Assembly (NCBI GenBank): GCA_028688905.1
Contig: JAQTXH010000004.1
Coordinates: 11,636-75,635 of the forward strand
Origin: Acidiphilium sp.
GTDB taxonomy: Bacteria > Pseudomonadota > Alphaproteobacteria > Acetobacterales > Acetobacteraceae
Reading direction: 5' to 3'
DNA length: 64,000 nt
Below are positions 43,125 through 50,715 of this stretch, piece after piece. The stretch's first letter is position 1, and each line of letters begins with the position of its first letter. Both the position numbers and the translations under genes were made by a program. Below the pieces are notes generated by a model, which saw only the letters and a list, made by a program, of their open reading frames with translations, was not told where the DNA came from and ran no database searches.

Positions 43125-44113
43125 TCCGCCGTCTCGGGATCTGGCCGGCAGCCTTCGCCTTGCTGGGACTCGCGTTGTTCACCGGTACCGTCGCGTGGCT
43201 CGGCTGGGGTGGGATATCGCGCGCCCTCGACCAGGTCAGCCTGTCTGGTTTCGCCCTGTATTTCGGGGTACAATTAGTGATCATCGCCGGGTTGGCCGGG
43301 GCGTGGCGGATGCTGCTGCGGTCACGCTATGGCGGGCATTATTTGTTGCTCTACTGGGGCCGGATGGTGCGCGATTCGGCGGGCGAGTTTTTGCCGTTCT
43401 CGCATGTCGGCGGCTTTATTCTAGGGGGGCGAGCGATCGCGCTCGGTGGGGTGGCGTTTGCCGATGCCGCCGCCTCGACCCTCGCGGATGTCACGATCGA
43501 GTTTCTTGCCGAACTGATTTTCATCATGACCGGCCTGGGTTTGCTCGCCGGTCTGGCACCTGACAGTGGGCTGCTGCGCCCGGTCGGGCTGGGGTTGGGG
43601 CTGGCGATTGTCGGGGCGGCGGGGTTTCTGTTCGTCCAGAAAGGCGGCGGGCGGGTGTTTCGCGCGCTGGCGATGCGAATTGCCGGGCAATCCGCCGATG
43701 CCGCCTCGATCCGGATGGAGCGGTTGCAGGCGGCACTCGACGGGATTTACGCAAGGCGGGGCCGGATGCTGGCGGCGGGTGCCTTGCATCTGGCGTGCTG
43801 GTTCGGCACCGGCATTGCCTCCTATGTGGCGTTTCATGCGCTCGGGGCGGACATCGGTTTCATCGACGCTTTGGCGATCGAGGCGCTGCTGCACGCGATT
43901 CTGGCCGCCGGATTCTTCATTCCGGGCCGGATCGGGGTGCAGGAGGCGGCCTATACCCTGCTGGGCACGATTTTCGGCATCCCACCCGATATTGCGCTGT
44001 CGGTGTCGCTGCTGCGGCGGGCACGGGATTTGATCGTGGCGGTGCCGGTGCTGCTGATCTGGCAGGGGATCGAGGCGAAGCGGCTGCACCCGGTCGGCGG
44101 CGATCTCGGGTGA
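43121..44113 (+). CDS. hpnL: hopanoid-associated membrane protein HpnL
   Basis: A 330-aa integral membrane protein of the lysylphosphatidylglycerol-synthase-like/UPF0104 family found in hopanoid loci as HpnL. About seven to eight helices are visible, with YWGRMVRDSAGEFLPFSHVGGFILGGRA and GFFIPGRIGVQEAAYTLLGTIFGIPPDIAL as the conserved family blocks. It probably helps move or place hopanoids. The start is uncertain: GTG 43121 overlaps a short leader ORF, while the track uses TTG 43043 and GTG 43106 is also in frame. It is divergent from hpnABCDE. Confidence 0.85.
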   Translation: MIRRLGIWPAAFALLGLALFTGTVAWLGWGGISRALDQVSLSGFALYFGVQLVIIAGLAGAWRMLLRSRYGGHYLLLYWGRMVRDSAGEFLPFSHVGGFILGGRAIALGGVAFADAAASTLADVTIEFLAELIFIMTGLGLLAGLAPDSGLLRPVGLGLGLAIVGAAGFLFVQKGGGRVFRALAMRIAGQSADAASIRMERLQAALDGIYARRGRMLAAGALHLACWFGTGIASYVAFHALGADIGFIDALAIEALLHAILAAGFFIPGRIGVQEAAYTLLGTIFGIPPDIALSVSLLRRARDLIVAVPVLLIWQGIEAKRLHPVGGDLG

Positions 44114-44220
44114 GAGCTTGTGGGTGAGAGCGTGAGGGCTTGCGCCGATCGCCCATCGTTCTAAATCCAGGCTTCCGGTGCCCCATTATCCCGGTGCCTC
44201 ATTATCAAGGAGTTCGACCT

Positions 44221-44478
44221 ATGGGATTGCTCGCCATCATCGTGCTCGGCCTGATCGCTGGCTGGATCGCGAGCCTGATCGTCGATAACGCCGGCAAGGG
44301 GCCGCTGATGGATATGGTGCTCGGCATCATTGGCGCGCTGGTCGGCGGGGAGATTTTCTCGACCCTAGGTGCCGCACCGATCACCGGGTTCAACCTGTAT
44401 AGTCTGTTCGTCGCGGTGATCGGGTCGGTGGTGGTCCTAGTGATCTATCATGCGATTTCAGGTCGCCGCCGGCTGTGA
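44221..44478 (+). CDS. GlsB/YeaQ/YmgE-family small membrane protein
   Basis: An 85-aa protein with three hydrophobic helices rich in glycine (GLIAGWIASLIV, MVLGIIGALVGGEIF, LYSLFVAVIGSVVVLVIYHAI), typical of the so-called transglycosylase-associated family. Members are linked to acid or envelope stress but have no demonstrated enzyme activity. ATG 44221 follows AAGGAG; the track extension to 44140 is not needed. Confidence 0.85.
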   Translation: MGLLAIIVLGLIAGWIASLIVDNAGKGPLMDMVLGIIGALVGGEIFSTLGAAPITGFNLYSLFVAVIGSVVVLVIYHAISGRRRL

Positions 44479-44536
44479 TCGCGACTTTCTGCTGATTTGA
44501 GTTTATCGCCACTTAAAGTTGTGTTATATCTGCGTC

Positions 44537-45718
44537 ATGATGACGCGGTTGCAGCCTGGTGCGTCGGAACGCCCGATCGGCCGGTTGACCCGGCTCGATG
44601 GATTACGCGGTGTGCTTGCGGTCTATGTCATGCTAGGTCACACCGCGCCGTTCATCCCCTGGCCACCGCTGGCCGGCCGGGTGATCGAGGCAGTGGTGAG
44701 CCATGGGCTGGCGGGTGTCGATCTGTTTTTCGCGCTGTCGGGTCTGGTGATCGTGCAGTCGATGGCGCGGTTCGAGGGGCGGGCGGTGCCGTTCATCGCG
44801 GCACGGGCATGGCGGTTGCTGCCGGTGTATTTTGTCGTGCTGGCGCTGGCGATCGTGGCACTTTCATTGCGCTCACCTTTTGCGGTGATGCCCTGGATTC
44901 ATTCCGGCGACGTCGAATACCAGTTTTGGGAAGCTAGGCTGCCGCAGCCGTTGCTCGCCCATCTCGCGGTGCATCTGACGCTGGTGCAGGGGATGCTGCC
45001 GCGCGGCGTGCTGCCGGACGCCGAGTTTTCCCTGCTCGGCCCGGCGTGGAGCCTTTCGACCGAGGGACAGTTCTATGTCGTGATCGCCTTGGTGATCACG
45101 GTGATCGGCAATGAACGGCGGGGATTGACCCGGCTGGTCTGGCTGTTTCTTGCAATCGCGGTGGCCGGGCGGGTCTATGCCGGGCTGGTTGCGCATGACT
45201 GGCAGTTCCACCGGGCGTTTCTGCCGAACGAGGCGGCGTATTTCGCAATCGGGATTGCCGCCGCCCGGTTATGGCGGGGCGACGGCGGTTTGGGGTTGTT
45301 TGGTGCTGCCCTGGTGGTGGCGATGATCGTTGGGGCCAGCCACGGCGTGGGGTTTGGTAGGATCGGCAAGGCGGTACCGCCGCTGATCTGGGCCGTTGCG
45401 GTTGCGGCGCAGCGTATGCCCCAGCATCGGCTGATCCGCCCGGTCGCCTGGGGGCTTGGCCATCCTGCCGTGCTATGGCTGGGGGCGATCTCCTATCCGC
45501 TGTATCTGGTCAACGAACCGGTCGGGCGGGCGTTGGCGGTGCTGGTCGGGGCGGTGGACCGTGGTGATGCGCTGTGGTTTTCCGTGATCTGGGGACCGTT
45601 GGCCGTGGCGGGGTCGATCGCGGTGGCGGCGGTGCTGCACTATGCGGTGGAACGCCGGTTCATGCAGCGGCGATGGCGCGTCATGCCAGGGGTTTCGGTG
45701 CCGGCAGCAGCACCGTAG
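44537..45718 (+). CDS. acyltransferase 3 family membrane protein
   Basis: A 393-aa inner-membrane acyltransferase of the OafA/NodX family that adds acetyl or other acyl groups to surface sugars. About ten helices are visible. The family hallmark RLTRLDGLRGVLAVYVMLGH with the catalytic His is near residue 30, and GPAWSLSTEGQFYV is the conserved second block. The start is ATG 44537. Its 3' end overlaps the hemY-like gene on the other strand by 38 bp. Substrate not readable from sequence. Confidence 0.85.
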   Translation: MMTRLQPGASERPIGRLTRLDGLRGVLAVYVMLGHTAPFIPWPPLAGRVIEAVVSHGLAGVDLFFALSGLVIVQSMARFEGRAVPFIAARAWRLLPVYFVVLALAIVALSLRSPFAVMPWIHSGDVEYQFWEARLPQPLLAHLAVHLTLVQGMLPRGVLPDAEFSLLGPAWSLSTEGQFYVVIALVITVIGNERRGLTRLVWLFLAIAVAGRVYAGLVAHDWQFHRAFLPNEAAYFAIGIAAARLWRGDGGLGLFGAALVVAMIVGASHGVGFGRIGKAVPPLIWAVAVAAQRMPQHRLIRPVAWGLGHPAVLWLGAISYPLYLVNEPVGRALAVLVGAVDRGDALWFSVIWGPLAVAGSIAVAAVLHYAVERRFMQRRWRVMPGVSVPAAAP

Positions 45719-46871
45719 CGACGGGTTCGGGCCGAATTTGAACCCAGGCGAGGCTGCCAATCGTGCCGCATTTGCGGCAACTTGCCTGCCAATCGGCGTG
45801 GGTGGTGTCGCACGCGGCGCAAACCCAGGTCGATCCGGTTGCGCCGGTCGCAAGGGCTGCGTGGCGCTGGGCTTCCCCGGCGAGATCGGCGGCCAAAGCG
45901 GTGCGGGCGAGGAGCGCTTCGCTTTCCGGGTGGCCCGGATTGGCGGCGGCAAGAGTCTGGGCGGCACGGGCGCGGTCGAGCGGAACCGTGATCGGCGCGA
46001 GATACGCCGCGGCGAGATCGGGGTGCGGTGCGGCTTTCCAACCGGCCAGCAGCGCGCGCTTCGCCCGCCACGCATGCCCGGCGTGTTGATGCGCGGTATA
46101 AAGGGCGAGATAGGCCGGGGCGAGGCCAGGAGCCGCGCGCACGGCTTCGCGCGCCCAGTCGATCGCGAGGTGGTCGCTAGCGGCGGTGCGCGACGCCATG
46201 ATGGCCAGCGCCGCCCGCGCCGATGGGTCGGTGGCGAGCCGCGCGGCATCGGCGAACTGGCCCTGGTTGGCGGCAAGCTGCACCCGTTGGTCGCGCAGCC
46301 AGACCGAATGGGGATAGGCGGTGGCGGCCTGCCGGGCCTGAATTTCGGCATCGCGCAGGGCGGCAGCATCGCCGGTTAATTTCGTGCGGTAATCCACCAG
46401 ACCGCGCCAGCCGAGGAAGCCGGCATCCTTGTGCTTGGCCAGGGCGGTGAAATTTGCGTCGGCGGCGGCATGATCGCCCGCCCGTCGCGCGGTTTCGCCG
46501 GCGACATACAGGGTGAGCGGCGCATCGGGCGCGTGCTGCCAGGCGATTCTGGCCTGATTGGCGGCGGTGCGGTCATCGCCGGCGGCGATGGCAGAGAGGG
46601 CGCGCAACGAGGCGGCATCGGCGCTGTTGCGGTGGAACAGCGCGCGATTGGCCGCGAGCCGGCGCGGCGTGCGCAGCAAAGCCCTGATTATACTTACAAA
46701 CAATATAAGGATGACCACCAGGATCGCCAGCAGCAGAATCGCGATCGGGGTGGCGGCGGTGGCGGCGTAGCTGCCGAAATCGAGCGTGACATGACCGGGC
46801 AAGCTGGCGAGATACCAGATCAGCCCGAGGATGATGACGGCGACGAGGGCGAACCGGAATGCGCGCAGCAT
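45681..46871 (-). CDS. hemY: HemY-like inner-membrane TPR protein with C-terminal zinc ribbon
   Basis: A 396-aa protein of the HemY N-terminal family. Two membrane helices (about residues 5-25 and 40-65) are followed by helical TPR-like repeats (RAALFHRNSADAASLRALSAIAAGD-style region, AYLALYTAHQHAGHAWRAKRALLAGW). The C-terminus holds a paired CxxC zinc ribbon: VCAACDTTHADW and SCRKCGTIGSLAW. It is last in hemC-hemD-mitofilin-like-hemY. HemY proteins are linked to late tetrapyrrole handling, but a catalytic role is not shown. Confidence 0.82.
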   Translation of the reverse strand: MLRAFRFALVAVIILGLIWYLASLPGHVTLDFGSYAATAATPIAILLLAILVVILILFVSIIRALLRTPRRLAANRALFHRNSADAASLRALSAIAAGDDRTAANQARIAWQHAPDAPLTLYVAGETARRAGDHAAADANFTALAKHKDAGFLGWRGLVDYRTKLTGDAAALRDAEIQARQAATAYPHSVWLRDQRVQLAANQGQFADAARLATDPSARAALAIMASRTAASDHLAIDWAREAVRAAPGLAPAYLALYTAHQHAGHAWRAKRALLAGWKAAPHPDLAAAYLAPITVPLDRARAAQTLAAANPGHPESEALLARTALAADLAGEAQRHAALATGATGSTWVCAACDTTHADWQASCRKCGTIGSLAWVQIRPEPVATVLLPAPKPLA

Positions 46872-47857
46872 CAGTTTTGCTCCGCCATGGTCGCGAGGGC
46901 CGCACGCGCCGCGAGCAGGCGGGTGGCCTGGGTGGTCCAGGGAGCCATCACGACCTGTGCCGCCGGCGGTAACGGCTTCAGGGCGGCGAGGGTTCCGGCC
47001 AGATCGTCATGATCGAGGGCGTCCTGCGCGGCCCCGAGGATGCCGGCGGCGCGGCTGCCGACCAGGACGTCGTTATGGTGCCTGACGGTCACCAGGCTTT
47101 CGATGCGGCCAGCGACCCCGCGCCAGAAACCGTCATGGGCGGTGACGTTGCCGCCGGCCCGCTCGGCTTGGCGCGCGTAAGCCGGAAACGAGATTTTGAG
47201 CGCGCCGAGCGTGGGCGGTTTGCTGGTTTCATACCGCACCAGTGCTTCCGGGGCGTTGGGAATGTGGCCAAGCTTGTCGCCATTTTGCAGCGCAAGGCTG
47301 GCCTGGGCGATCAGCGCCAGGGATTGCGCGCGGGCAACCAGTTTAGGCAGGCCGGCGGCTTGGCCCTGAAGATCGGTGATGGCGGCGTGATCCGCCAGGG
47401 TGGTGGAAGAGAGGGCCGCGATACTGGCCTGAACCGCCACGATTTTCCGGTCGAGCGCCGCGGTAACCGGTGCGGCCGAAGCTTGCGCGGCGGACGCTGG
47501 CAAGGAGGCAGGTTGCGATGCGGGTGCCGAGGCCGGTGCGTTTTGCGGCATGGGCCGGTTGGCCAGAGTGGTGATCTTGCCTTCGAGCAGGATAAGCCGT
47601 GATTTCAGCCGATCGACCTGCTGCCCGAGCGAAGCGATCCGCGAAGCCTGATCGGAAAAGCCGGTCTGTGCGCGAAACAGCCAGGCTTCGCCGCCGGCAA
47701 GCAGCAGAAATCCGATCATGCCTCCGATCACGCCGATGATCCCCACGGGCAACCGCCGGCGGCGGGGGGGCGTGGGGATCGGGGGAATCGGGTCGGTCGC
47801 GACCGGTGCAGGGTCGGGTGAAACCGGGGCGGCGGAGGTTGTTTCGGGGTCGTTCAT
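46871..47857 (-). CDS. mitofilin/HemX-like inner-membrane protein
   Basis: A 328-aa protein anchored by one helix (about residues 37-58, LPVGIIGVIGGMIGFLLLAGGEAWLF). The N-terminal part is Pro-rich and cytoplasmic, and a coiled-coil region (about 65-100, ASRIASLGQQVDRLKSRLILLEGKI) is followed by a low-complexity Ala/Ser/Pro linker and a C-terminal helical domain. Such proteins sit between hemD and hemY in many alphaproteobacteria and are grouped with mitofilin/HemX. ATG 47857 overlaps the hemD stop by four bases, and its own stop is at the hemY start. Confidence 0.75.
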   Translation of the reverse strand: MNDPETTSAAPVSPDPAPVATDPIPPIPTPPRRRRLPVGIIGVIGGMIGFLLLAGGEAWLFRAQTGFSDQASRIASLGQQVDRLKSRLILLEGKITTLANRPMPQNAPASAPASQPASLPASAAQASAAPVTAALDRKIVAVQASIAALSSTTLADHAAITDLQGQAAGLPKLVARAQSLALIAQASLALQNGDKLGHIPNAPEALVRYETSKPPTLGALKISFPAYARQAERAGGNVTAHDGFWRGVAGRIESLVTVRHHNDVLVGSRAAGILGAAQDALDHDDLAGTLAALKPLPPAAQVVMAPWTTQATRLLAARAALATMAEQN

Positions 47858-48567
47858 GGCAGCAGCGATAGCATGTGATCCTGATCCGGTGAAACCGCCG
47901 TGCGGATGGCGCGAAACGTCAGGCGGGCGAGGGGTCGCGCGGCGGCGGGGCTGATGGCGATAGCGATGACACCATGCAACGATACCGCAAGACCCGCGCG
48001 CTGCACCAGGGATGCGAAGTGCCGGGCGGTGGCGGGGGAATAGATCAGCACGCGGTCGATCGCGCCGGCTTCGAGCGCCGCGATGGCCGCTTCCGGCAGG
48101 GCATCGGCTGGACGCGATCGGTAGACCACCCGGCGATTGACCCGCAAGCCGGCGGTCCGCAAGGCGGCGGCGAGATCGAGGCTGTGGCCAGCACCGCAAG
48201 GCAGCAGCAGGGCCGCGTGCGGTGCGACCCTGCGCGTGACCAGAGCCGCAAGGTCGCTGGCGGTGCCGCCGGCGCTTTCGACCTGCCGGAATCCCGCCGC
48301 GCGCGCGCGCGCCGCCGTGGCGTCGCCCACCGCGAACAGCGGGATATGATGCAGCGCGCGGGGAAGTCCCGGCAGGGCCTGAGCGCTCGCGATCACGATG
48401 GCATCGCACCCGCCGGGCAGGGACGCCGGCAGCGGCTCGATGTCGAGGCAAGGGGCGAGCACCGGAATATGGCCGCGTTGGCGCAGCGCGTCGGCGGTCG
48501 CGGTGCCGCCGGGTTCTGGCCGGGTGACCAGAATTGTCAGGGGTTCAGGCGGCGCGGGATCAGTCAA
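47854..48567 (-). CDS. hemD: uroporphyrinogen-III synthase HemD
   Basis: A 237-aa enzyme that closes and flips ring D of hydroxymethylbilane to give uroporphyrinogen III. The family is poorly conserved, but ILVTRPEPGGTATADALRQRGH near the start and RVLIYSPATARHFASL near residue 170 are typical. The likely start is a TTG at 48567, inside the end of hemC. Placement right after hemC and before the mitofilin/HemY genes gives the assignment most of its weight. Confidence 0.88.
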   Translation of the reverse strand: MTDPAPPEPLTILVTRPEPGGTATADALRQRGHIPVLAPCLDIEPLPASLPGGCDAIVIASAQALPGLPRALHHIPLFAVGDATAARARAAGFRQVESAGGTASDLAALVTRRVAPHAALLLPCGAGHSLDLAAALRTAGLRVNRRVVYRSRPADALPEAAIAALEAGAIDRVLIYSPATARHFASLVQRAGLAVSLHGVIAIAISPAAARPLARLTFRAIRTAVSPDQDHMLSLLP

Positions 48568-49555
48568 GAAAAATGTCGGAGGGGCTGTCGCGCCGCAGCG
48601 AGGCCCCGAGTTCGGTACCCAGGCGGTGTGCGTCGTTCACGCCGGCGGTGTCGCTGCGCTTGAGCAGAAAACTGCCATCGGCGCGGGCGGTCAGGCCGGT
48701 GAGATGTAGCGTGCCGTCGGGCAACAGGCGGGCGTAGCCGCCGATCGGGGTGCGGCAGGAGCCATCGAGTGCTGCGAGCAGGGCGCGTTCGGCAGTGGCG
48801 ACTGCCTTGGCCTCCTGGTCCTCGATCATCGCGAGCAGATCGCCAAGGGCGGCGTCCTCGGCGCGCACCGTGATGCCGACGATGCCCTGGCAGGCCGAGG
48901 GCACCATCGCTTCGGGGTCGATCGCGGCGGAGACCTCGTGCTCGAAGCCCAGGCGGCGGAGGCCGGCGAGGGCGAGCAGGGTGGCGTCGAACTTGCCGGT
49001 GCGCGCGGCATCGAGTCGGGTGCGGACATTGCCGCGCAGCAGTTCGATGCACAGATCGGGGCGCGCATGCAGCAACTGCGCCTGGCGGCGGACCGAGGAT
49101 GTGCCGACCCGCGCGTTGGCCGGCAGGGCCGACCAGATTTCGGCACCCTCCTCGATATGGTGTCGATCGGACAGGATCAGCGCATCGCGCGCGTCCTCGC
49201 GCTTCATGGTGCAGGCGAGGATGATGCCGTCGGGCAGGGTGGTTTCGAGGTCCTTGAGCGAATGCACCGCGAAATCGATCCGCCGGTCGCGCAACGCTTC
49301 GTGGATTTCCTTGGCGAACAACCCCTTGCCGCCGATGTCCGCCAACGATCGGTCCTGCACCTGATCGCCGGTGGTGCTGATGATTTCGGCGGCGAACGCG
49401 TCGGGCGCATAGCCCAATGCGGGGCAGATGTCGCGCAAGGCGGTGAGGAACAATTCGGTCTGTTTGCGCGCGAGCGGCGAGCCACGGGTACCGACCCGCA
49501 AGGGGAGCCGGGCGGAATGGGGGGCGACTTTTGGCACCGTGGTTTCCTGGTCCAT
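48560..49555 (-). CDS. hemC: hydroxymethylbilane synthase HemC
   Basis: A 331-aa porphobilinogen deaminase that polymerises four porphobilinogens into hydroxymethylbilane. Signatures are RVGTRGSPLARKQTE near residue 20, IGGKGLFAKEIHEAL near 73, DFAVHSLKDLET and the dipyrromethane cofactor cysteine in ALDGSCRTPIGGYARL near 255. ATG 49555 is chosen over the track's 49609, which overlaps tsaD. It heads the heme operon and is divergent from tsaD with only 23 bp between start codons. Confidence 0.95.
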   Translation of the reverse strand: MDQETTVPKVAPHSARLPLRVGTRGSPLARKQTELFLTALRDICPALGYAPDAFAAEIISTTGDQVQDRSLADIGGKGLFAKEIHEALRDRRIDFAVHSLKDLETTLPDGIILACTMKREDARDALILSDRHHIEEGAEIWSALPANARVGTSSVRRQAQLLHARPDLCIELLRGNVRTRLDAARTGKFDATLLALAGLRRLGFEHEVSAAIDPEAMVPSACQGIVGITVRAEDAALGDLLAMIEDQEAKAVATAERALLAALDGSCRTPIGGYARLLPDGTLHLTGLTARADGSFLLKRSDTAGVNDAHRLGTELGASLRRDSPSDIFLD

Positions 49556-49578
49556 GGCGGATGCTTTAAAGGATATGC

Positions 49579-50688
49579 ATGGAAAGAAAAGCCGGAAATC
49601 GTGCGCCATTCGGCACGGCGTCGCTGGTGCTGGCGATCGAGACCTCGTGCGATGAAACCGCCTGCGCGGTGCTGGACGGCGCGGGGGCGATCCGCGCGGA
49701 ACTGGTTTCGAGCCAGATCGCCGATCACGCGCCGTTCGGCGGGGTGGTGCCGGAAATAGCGGCGCGCGCGCATCTGGCGGTGCTTCCGGGCATGGCGAAG
49801 GCGGCGCTGGAGGCAGCGGGGGCGCGACCGGGCGATCTGGCGGCGATTGCCGCGACGGTGGGGCCGGGCTTGATCGGCGGCCTGATCGTCGGGGCCAATT
49901 TTGCCAAGGGCATGGCGATTGCCACCGGGGCCACGTTTTACGCGATCAACCACCTTGAAGCGCACGCGCTGACCGCGCGGCTGCCGGGCCTCGGTACGGT
50001 ACCCGCGTTTCCTTATATGCTGCTGCTGGCATCGGGTGGCCATACGGCGCTGATCGCGGTGGAGGGGGTGGGCCGGTATCGCCGCCTTGGCACCACGCTG
50101 GACGATGCGGCGGGCGAAGCGTTCGACAAAGTGGCGAAACTGCTGGGCCTGGACTACCCCGGTGGGCCGGCGCTGGAACGCCTCGCGACCGAGGGCGAGG
50201 CGGCGCGGTTTACGTTGCCGCGACCGTTGCTGGGACGGCCTGGATGCGATTTTTCGTTTTCCGGGTTGAAGACGGCGGTGGCGCAAATTGCCGCGCGGCA
50301 ACCGCCGGGTGCCCTTCCGCGCGGGCTGGCGGCGGATCTCGCGGCATCGTTTCAGCGCGCCGTGGTGGAGGCGATGGCGGACCGTCTGGCGCACGCTCTT
50401 GTGATGATGCCCGACTGCACCTGCGTCGTCGTCGCCGGCGGGGTCGCCGCCAACGGCGCGATCCGCGCGGCGCTGGCCATGGTTGCGTCCGCCACCGGGC
50501 GCCAACTGATGGCACCGCCGTTGCGGCTCTGCACCGACAATGCGGTCATGGTCGCCTGGGCGGCAATCGAGCGGGCGCGCGCCGGCGCGTCGGGTGACGA
50601 TCTGGGGGTACGCTGCCGGCCGCGCTGGCCCCTGGATGCTGCACCGCAAACTTTCATTGCAGACAAGAGTAATTTCGTGTCAGTCTGA
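49579..50688 (+). CDS. tsaD: tRNA N6-threonylcarbamoyladenosine transferase TsaD
   Basis: A 369-aa ASKHA-fold enzyme that makes the t6A37 modification in tRNAs reading ANN codons, working with TsaB and TsaE in the cytoplasm. It shows VLAIETSCDETACAVL near the start, the metal motif AINHLEAH near residue 115, LASGGHTALI, and the glycine-rich VVAGGVAANGAIR near 275. AAAGGA precedes ATG 49579. Partner genes tsaB/tsaE are not in the window. Confidence 0.95.
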   Translation: MERKAGNRAPFGTASLVLAIETSCDETACAVLDGAGAIRAELVSSQIADHAPFGGVVPEIAARAHLAVLPGMAKAALEAAGARPGDLAAIAATVGPGLIGGLIVGANFAKGMAIATGATFYAINHLEAHALTARLPGLGTVPAFPYMLLLASGGHTALIAVEGVGRYRRLGTTLDDAAGEAFDKVAKLLGLDYPGGPALERLATEGEAARFTLPRPLLGRPGCDFSFSGLKTAVAQIAARQPPGALPRGLAADLAASFQRAVVEAMADRLAHALVMMPDCTCVVVAGGVAANGAIRAALAMVASATGRQLMAPPLRLCTDNAVMVAWAAIERARAGASGDDLGVRCRPRWPLDAAPQTFIADKSNFVSV

Positions 50689-50715
50689 TGTCGGAATACG
50701 GAGGGGCAGACTGAA

